NCBI RefSeq assembly: GCF_900105185.1
Contig: NZ_FNTJ01000002.1
Coordinates: forward strand, 1,426,001-1,490,000
Direction: 5' to 3'
DNA length: 64,000 nucleotides
Origin: Pseudomonas saponiphila
Lineage (GTDB): Bacteria > Pseudomonadota > Gammaproteobacteria > Pseudomonadales > Pseudomonadaceae
The notes under the pieces were generated by a model. That model saw nothing but the letters and a program-made list of their open reading frames with translations, had not been told where the DNA came from and searched no databases. Both the position numbers and the translations under genes were made by a program. This document shows positions 59,017-64,000 of this stretch, piece by piece. The first letter of the stretch is position 1. Every line of letters begins with the position of its first letter.

Positions 59017-60477
59017 TCATTGCCCGATCTGCGCGGTGCGTTGCTCGGCGCTCGGGAACACGTTGCGTTTGCAGACTCTTGCCTCGACCTTCTGCCCGGC
59101 GCTGCCCGCTTCCGGGCCCTGGACTTCAACCGCCAGCAGGTTCTGCGAGGCCCAGTCTTCATCGGTGCGCAGTTCGAAGGCGAAGCGCCCATCGGTGTCG
59201 GATGTTTCCGGTTTCTCGATCTTGATGTCCTCGTGGCGGCCGTTCATGTACCAGAGGGTGGCTTGCAGGGTTTTCACCGAAGGGTCGGCGAAACGGATGT
59301 CGACCTGATGGCCGCTGTTGCGCAGATCCAGGTTCTTGCTGTTGACCAGCAGTTCGTTCTTGCCCGGCTTGAGGGTGGTGCTGGCGTTCATCTGCGTATC
59401 CTTGCCTTCGCAGCCGTTGTCCAGCAGGGCCATCATCTGCCGGTAGATGGTTTCCTGGTCCAGGCGGTACAGCGGCGAGAATTCCCAGATCAGGATCTTC
59501 GGCGGGCTCTTCTGGAACTCGTCGCTGCCCAGGTACTGCAGCATGGAGCCTTCCAGGCCGCCGCCGGGGAAGGCGACGTTGAGAATGTCGGCACCGATGG
59601 CCTCTTCGAGGAAGCCGGCGAAGTTGTAGTTCTTGCCGCTGTGGCTGGTGCCCACCAGGGTGATCTGCGGGTTGCCGGAATCTCCGAACAGGTCGCCGTC
59701 GCCGGCCTCGCCCTTGGGCTCGGTGGTGAACTGGTCCATGTACTGGATGGCGTAGCTGGTGCCGCACAGCTGGCCGGCCATGTTGTGCAGGGTGCCGGTC
59801 TTGCCCATGCGCCCGGATTTGTGAGTCTCGAATTCACGTCGCGGAATGTCGGCGAAGGCCGGCAGCTGCTTGACCTTGTCGGCGACGATCTGCGCCGTGC
59901 GCTGGGCGCCGTAAGGGGTCCAGTGCTGGTCGCCGCGGAAGTAGAAATCGTGGGCCGGCAGGGTTTCGGGCAGTTGTTCGTTGGTCAGCGGTGACAGGTC
60001 CGGCACCACGTAGCCCATCTGCGCAAAGCGCCCGAGCATGGCCTTGTAGTTGTTCAGCGCCTTGTCGTAGTCGAAGCGGGCTTTTTGTTCCGGGTTGAGT
60101 TTGTTGCGGTTCACCAGGCCGCGAGTCGGCTGATAGACCAGTACCAGTTCCACGCCCTTGCTCTTGAAGGCTTGGTGCAGCTGCTTGAGGCGGCGGTAGC
60201 CTTCGGGCGTGGTGTCGAATTCGGTGCGCAGGTCTTCCTGGGTGCGGAACAGCCAGTCGCCCTGGGCTTGCACCAGGGTGGTGAAGTTCTGCTGGTAGCG
60301 GGTCACGTAGTTCTTCGCGTCGTGGGCGGCCGGGCACAGGTTGCAGCAGGGCTCGGCCTTGAAGCTGGGCGCGGCGCTCGGCGCGTTGGCCGCATCGGCA
60401 CGGGCGCCGGCGCTGGCGGCGAGAAGCCCCGCGGTCAGGGCCGACAGGCCCAGGAGTTTGATCAGGTGTGGGTGCAT
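59017..60477 (-). CDS. algX: Alginate acetyltransferase/export complex protein AlgX
   Basis: A 486-residue periplasmic protein from ATG 60477. A signal peptide (about 1-28) is followed by an SGNH-like domain with Asp183 and His185 in DQHWTPYG and Ser278 in [11 protein letters not shown], then a C-terminal carbohydrate-binding module (about 350-486). AlgX directly acetylates alginate and holds the periplasmic complex together with AlgK and AlgG. Cysteines in CCNLCP and LCGTS are conserved in the family. It starts 11 bases after algG. Confidence 0.96.
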   Translation of the reverse strand: MHPHLIKLLGLSALTAGLLAASAGARADAANAPSAAPSFKAEPCCNLCPAAHDAKNYVTRYQQNFTTLVQAQGDWLFRTQEDLRTEFDTTPEGYRRLKQLHQAFKSKGVELVLVYQPTRGLVNRNKLNPEQKARFDYDKALNNYKAMLGRFAQMGYVVPDLSPLTNEQLPETLPAHDFYFRGDQHWTPYGAQRTAQIVADKVKQLPAFADIPRREFETHKSGRMGKTGTLHNMAGQLCGTSYAIQYMDQFTTEPKGEAGDGDLFGDSGNPQITLVGTSHSGKNYNFAGFLEEAIGADILNVAFPGGGLEGSMLQYLGSDEFQKSPPKILIWEFSPLYRLDQETIYRQMMALLDNGCEGKDTQMNASTTLKPGKNELLVNSKNLDLRNSGHQVDIRFADPSVKTLQATLWYMNGRHEDIKIEKPETSDTDGRFAFELRTDEDWASQNLLAVEVQGPEAGSAGQKVEARVCKRNVFPSAEQRTAQIGQ

Positions 60478-60488
60478 GCAAGTCATCC

Positions 60489-62075
60489 TCAATCGCGCAT
60501 TTCGGTCTGGCGTTCGACGGGGTCGATCAGCACGGCCTTCTGCTGGCGCACCAGCAGGTCGAGAATTTCATCCTGGCGCTCGCCCAGGACCCCGGAGAAG
60601 CTGATGCCGCTGCTTTTGGTCGGCGCCAGCATCGACACCCGGTACAGCTCCACGCTCAGGGGCGAGTCGATGGACATCGGCCCGCTGCCGTTGGCCGCCA
60701 GCTCGCCGCCGACCACGATCAGCGAAACCTGGGCATCGAACGGGTCGAGCTTGATGTCGCGGTCGGTGTCGGACAGGTCCTTGATGTGGCCGTAGACCCC
60801 GCTCAGGCCGTTGGCCATGGCGATGTTTTCGTACAGGCGGATGTTCACGCTGTTGCGAATGCGGATGCCGTGGCGGCGGTTGCTGATCACCTTGTTGGCG
60901 TAGATCAGGTTGTCGGCACTCTCGTAGAGGGTGATGCCGTCGCTGTGGTTGCGGTAGATCTCGTTGTAGGCGATCAGGTTGTTGACGCTGTTGCGGTCGA
61001 TCACCAGCCCCGAGAGGTGGTTGTCGTAGCTGCGGTTGTTGAAGATGAAGCTGTCGTTCACCTCCCGGGAAATGATGATGCCGTGCTTCTTCTTGGTCCC
61101 GTGGACGGTGTTGTCGGCAATGATCAGGCGGTGGGAACGGTCGTGGGGGTCGATGCCGTAGACGATGTTGTCCTTGTAGGTGTTGCCCTTGAGCACAAAA
61201 TCCCGGGTTTCGTAGCAGTAGAAGCCGTACCACATGTCGGAGAAGGTCGAGCCGATGATCCAGCCGGTGGGCTCGGGACGCTTGAGCACCTTGGCCATGT
61301 TCGGCGTGTACTGGGAAATGCTCACCCCGTAGGACTTGGAGTTGGCGTAGCCGAAGCTGGCCATCTGGCTGTTGACGATGTAGGTCTGGGTGCCGCCCCA
61401 GGCCAGCAGGAACGGGCGGAACTCCTTGGGTGAACGGAAGGTTGCCGGGCCGTTGTCCTGCTCGCGCCAGCCGGTGACTTTGCTGTCACGCACGAACAGC
61501 TGGCCGTCGTTGACCAGGAACGCGCCGCCTTCCTGGGACAGGCGCAGCTCCCGGGTCTGCTGGTCGATTTCGAGGATGCCGTGGCGACCGACGACGATTG
61601 GCACGCGGGCCAGGTAGACCCCGGGCGCCGTCTCGCTGAGGTACTGCTTGGGCAGCTTGCGCGCCAGTTCCTTGAGGTTGACGTAGCCGTCATCGATGAA
61701 GATCGCCTGGGGGATGCCGTGCTGGCGCACCACCCATTCGGCCATCTTGTTGTCGCCGCCGATGAAGTCCTTCAGGGCGTCTTCCTGCATCATCCGGCGC
61801 ACGCTGATCTTGCCCGGCTGGCTGCGCACGATTTTCGCCGCGACGGCTTCGGCGGTGTAGCCTGACAGGTCCGGCAGGGTCGGCTTGGCCAGGGCCAGGG
61901 GCTCGGTGGGCGCGCTGCTGACGGTGTAGGTCTTGGCCTGTTGCAGGCCCTTGGCGATGATCGGCGCCTTGGCCGTCTCGACATTGGCGAAGGCGGCGCT
62001 GCTGGCCAGCAGCAGGGCGCCGGCCAGCAGGCTCAGGGAGCCTTGGCCACGCGGGCTGTGGTGGTTGGCATGCAT
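60489..62075 (-). CDS. algG: Mannuronan C5-epimerase AlgG
   Basis: A 528-residue periplasmic epimerase that converts mannuronate to guluronate in the growing polymer. It starts at ATG 62075, with AAAGGAG 9 bases upstream. A signal peptide ends SSAAFA near residue 30. The right-handed beta-helix has successive coils such as IVNSQMASFGYANSKSYGVS and NLIAYNEIYRNHSDGITLYE. The catalytic DPHDRS motif is at 309-314, with His311 corresponding to His319 of P. aeruginosa. algE ends 26 bases upstream. Confidence 0.97.
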   Translation of the reverse strand: MHANHHSPRGQGSLSLLAGALLLASSAAFANVETAKAPIIAKGLQQAKTYTVSSAPTEPLALAKPTLPDLSGYTAEAVAAKIVRSQPGKISVRRMMQEDALKDFIGGDNKMAEWVVRQHGIPQAIFIDDGYVNLKELARKLPKQYLSETAPGVYLARVPIVVGRHGILEIDQQTRELRLSQEGGAFLVNDGQLFVRDSKVTGWREQDNGPATFRSPKEFRPFLLAWGGTQTYIVNSQMASFGYANSKSYGVSISQYTPNMAKVLKRPEPTGWIIGSTFSDMWYGFYCYETRDFVLKGNTYKDNIVYGIDPHDRSHRLIIADNTVHGTKKKHGIIISREVNDSFIFNNRSYDNHLSGLVIDRNSVNNLIAYNEIYRNHSDGITLYESADNLIYANKVISNRRHGIRIRNSVNIRLYENIAMANGLSGVYGHIKDLSDTDRDIKLDPFDAQVSLIVVGGELAANGSGPMSIDSPLSVELYRVSMLAPTKSSGISFSGVLGERQDEILDLLVRQQKAVLIDPVERQTEMRD

Positions 62076-62101
62076 GTCGGGCACTCCTTTGGCGGTGCGC
62101 A

Positions 62102-63622
62102 TCAGAAGCGCCAGATCACGTCGATGAAGGCGCGGTGCATGTAGGAGTCGACCTCTTTGCCGTAGGCGTCGCCGGGCTTGAACACGCCACCGCGAAACCG
62201 CACCAGGGCCGAAGGTTCGTCGATCGACTGGCTCAGGGCCGCGGGCAGCAGGCCTTGCTTGAAGTACTTGGTGACCACCAGGTCCAGCTCCTGGCCGAGG
62301 TCTTTCTTGCCGTCCTGCAAGGGCAGCGAAGTGCTACTGAGCAGGGCGCCGCTGGCGTCGTCGTACTGGTTGTCCACGGCATTGATGCCGTTGCTGCCCA
62401 CCGGCTTGTTGCCGTCCACGCGCCAGAACTTGTGGTAGACCAGGCTGGCGTCGTAGTCCTCGCGCAGTTGCCAGGAGCCGAACAGGGTGGCGGTCTGGGT
62501 GTTGTTCATTTCGCCACGGAAGGCTTCGCCGAAGCGGTGCACCCGGGAACGGGTGCCGGTGTAGTTGGAGCGGTTGCTCTGCAGGCCGTTCTGCTCGTAT
62601 TCGGCGCTGGCCCGGGCATAGGCGGCGCCCACTTGCCAGTTCGGGTCCAGGCGCAGGCGCACCCCCAGGTCGGTGGCCCAGCCATCGAGGTGGTCACCGC
62701 GCTTGGCCTGGGCCGGGCGGCTGCCGTCGGCGTTCAGCGGGTTGACGGTGTCGCGGTCGCCGCGCATGCCGGTGAGGCTGGCCCAGTAGTTGACGGTGTT
62801 GGTGTTGCGAAAGTTGTAGGCGTCGCTGTTGGCTTCCAGGCCGAGCCAGGTCAGGTCGCCGTTGTGCTTCTTGTCCAGCGGGTCGCTGGCCACGCCGGGC
62901 TGGGCGTAGTCGAGCTTGCCGTCGTCGTGGGTGTGGTGGGCGCGGATGCCGACCCACTGGCCGGGCGTCCACTGGTAGGCGGCGTCGGCGTACAGGTGCA
63001 GGCGGTCCTTGTCCTCGGGCGCCAGCTTCTTGAGGTCGGTGCGGTATTCGCTGAAGCGCTCGGCGGCGCCGACGTTGGCCCGCAGCAGGGTGGTGTCGAA
63101 GGTCCAGTTCAGTGCCTCGATGTTGGTGTCGCGCCATTGCCCGTCGTCGTTGCGCAGGCGCTGGCGACCGAACTTCAACTGCTCGCCGGGGTAGGCGGTG
63201 AAGCCGCTGTAGCCGATCCAGAACTCGCGCATCGCCAGGTAGCTCTTCTTGGTCTTGCGGTCGTCGTTGCCGGACTGCTGGCTGGCGTCGTCGCCGGAGG
63301 TTTGCAGGGTGTCGGTTTCGATCACGTCGCTGGACGTCACCGCCTGGCCCATGGCGTAGGCGCTCCAGTTGCCGCTTTCGCCATAGACCCAGGGCCGCAG
63401 GTCGAGGCCGACGCCGTTGACGTCGCCACCGCGCTGGGTGCCCAGGTCGCGGTCGTCCTCGGACTGGCCGGTGATCTTCACTTCCAGGCCGAAGTTCTGG
63501 GTGTCGCTGAGGGCGGCCAGGGCCGGAGTGGACCCGAGCATGGCAAAACCCAGGGCCATGCCCAGTTTCGACAGGCTGAAACGTCCAGGGACAGCAGTGG
63601 TGAGTGCAAGCTTGAGTGTCAT
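62102..63622 (-). CDS. algE: Alginate outer-membrane export porin AlgE
   Basis: A 506-residue outer-membrane beta-barrel with a signal peptide ending STPALA near residue 36. The mature part begins [20 protein letters not shown] and contains [20 protein letters not shown] and [20 protein letters not shown], matching AlgE. It ends in VIWRF with the C-terminal Phe required for barrel insertion. It is an 18-strand, Arg/Lys-lined pore that lets the anionic polymer out. Its ATG overlaps the algK stop by 4 bases. Confidence 0.96.
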   Translation of the reverse strand: MTLKLALTTAVPGRFSLSKLGMALGFAMLGSTPALAALSDTQNFGLEVKITGQSEDDRDLGTQRGGDVNGVGLDLRPWVYGESGNWSAYAMGQAVTSSDVIETDTLQTSGDDASQQSGNDDRKTKKSYLAMREFWIGYSGFTAYPGEQLKFGRQRLRNDDGQWRDTNIEALNWTFDTTLLRANVGAAERFSEYRTDLKKLAPEDKDRLHLYADAAYQWTPGQWVGIRAHHTHDDGKLDYAQPGVASDPLDKKHNGDLTWLGLEANSDAYNFRNTNTVNYWASLTGMRGDRDTVNPLNADGSRPAQAKRGDHLDGWATDLGVRLRLDPNWQVGAAYARASAEYEQNGLQSNRSNYTGTRSRVHRFGEAFRGEMNNTQTATLFGSWQLREDYDASLVYHKFWRVDGNKPVGSNGINAVDNQYDDASGALLSSTSLPLQDGKKDLGQELDLVVTKYFKQGLLPAALSQSIDEPSALVRFRGGVFKPGDAYGKEVDSYMHRAFIDVIWRF

Positions 63623-64000
63623 AGGGATTCCTCGCCGTCTTCTTCCTGCAGGGCGTGCAGTTGCAGCGTGTTCTGGGTCAGGGCGCCACGCACCGCTTGT
63701 TCCTGTTGCAGCAGGCGCTGGGCTTCGGCGCGCTGGCCGGGGGGCAATTGCTCTTCAACCTGCTGGGCCAGTTCGTTGGCCTGGGGCGTGTCCTGGACCT
63801 TGGCCAGCTGGCTGAAGACGTAGGCGTTGACCGGATTGGGCTGGGTGCCGCGGCCCTGGGAAAACAGTTGGGCAATGGCGAAATCGGCGCTGTTCTGGCC
63901 GTTGCGCGCGGCGGTCAACAGGTGGTCCAGGGCTTTTTGCGGGTACACCTGGCCCAGGTAGCCACGGCGGTAGATCTGCCCCAGGTAGTAATCGGCGGCG
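63619..64000 (-). CDS. algK: AlgK, C-terminal part (5' end beyond window)
   Basis: About 126 C-terminal residues of AlgK, an outer-membrane lipoprotein of Sel1/TPR repeats that places AlgE and binds AlgX. The visible part begins [20 protein letters not shown], followed by the repeat [20 protein letters not shown] and a Gln/Glu-rich end ([14 protein letters not shown]). The frame is open to the window edge. Operon order algK-algE matches all known alginate clusters; algD, alg8 and alg44 should lie beyond position 64000. Confidence 0.93.
   Translation of the reverse strand, partial: AADYYLGQIYRRGYLGQVYPQKALDHLLTAARNGQNSADFAIAQLFSQGRGTQPNPVNAYVFSQLAKVQDTPQANELAQQVEEQLPPGQRAEAQRLLQQEQAVRGALTQNTLQLHALQEEDGEESL

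Overview
The window reads as chromosomal DNA of a fluorescent Pseudomonas (P. protegens / P. chlororaphis / P. fluorescens type). The grounds are high GC content, a complete hmgR-hmgABC homogentisate cluster, most of the alginate operon in canonical order, Pseudomonas-type small families (DUF3509, DUF3077-like, DUF1302/DUF1329) and many GTAGGAGC-type REP/REPIN repeats. No tRNA, rRNA, prophage, IS element or CRISPR array was seen.

Layout. 1-3.1 kb: a catabolic-looking run (class II aldolase cut by the window edge, alpha/beta hydrolase, NAD-type SDR) and a small membrane protein shaped like a K+ channel pore without its filter. 3.1-9.5 kb: a DUF1302 plus DUF1329 pair, a terminator, and a large MalT-like LuxR regulator. 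9.5-15.2 kb: hmgR, divergent from hmgA-fahA-maiA and an MFS transporter, with a clear palindromic operator between. 15.2-20.1 kb: GNAT, SirB1-like protein, a Leu/Phe/Val dehydrogenase that lacks its catalytic lysine, a frameshifted small gene coupled to an unknown gene, yebG with a LexA box, psiE and a DUF3509 gene. 20.2-24.7 kb: sdaA-sdaC serine catabolism with a divergent LysR regulator, then an HPF-like ribosome factor.

24.9-38.7 kb is the most unusual block. It holds a Fur-type site, a stunted DUF3649 gene, an ECF sigma/FecR pair, then exbD-tonB-receptor-exbB-5'-nucleotidase lipoprotein, a second TonB receptor carrying an N-terminal signalling domain, and a beta-propeller. A convergent class A acid phosphatase and an OprD porin close it. 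It looks like a self-contained uptake system with its own energiser and two secreted phosphatases, so I infer import of iron or another nutrient bound to a phosphorylated ligand.

39-48.6 kb: AraC regulator divergent from a DMT exporter, a 2-hydroxyacid dehydrogenase, and a LysR regulator divergent from a four-gene efflux unit (outer membrane factor, FUSC pump, DUF1656, HlyD). 48.6-52.6 kb: tandem REPINs, a frameshifted lipoprotein, an SDR with a small membrane protein, and a DUF3077-like gene preceded by an elaborate structured leader. 52.6-64 kb: algA, algF, algJ, algI, algL, algX, algG, algE and the 3' end of algK, all on the minus strand, interrupted by two REPINs.

Two genes carry single-base indels in short G/C runs (near 17925 and 49673). 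They may be real pseudogenes or sequence errors.
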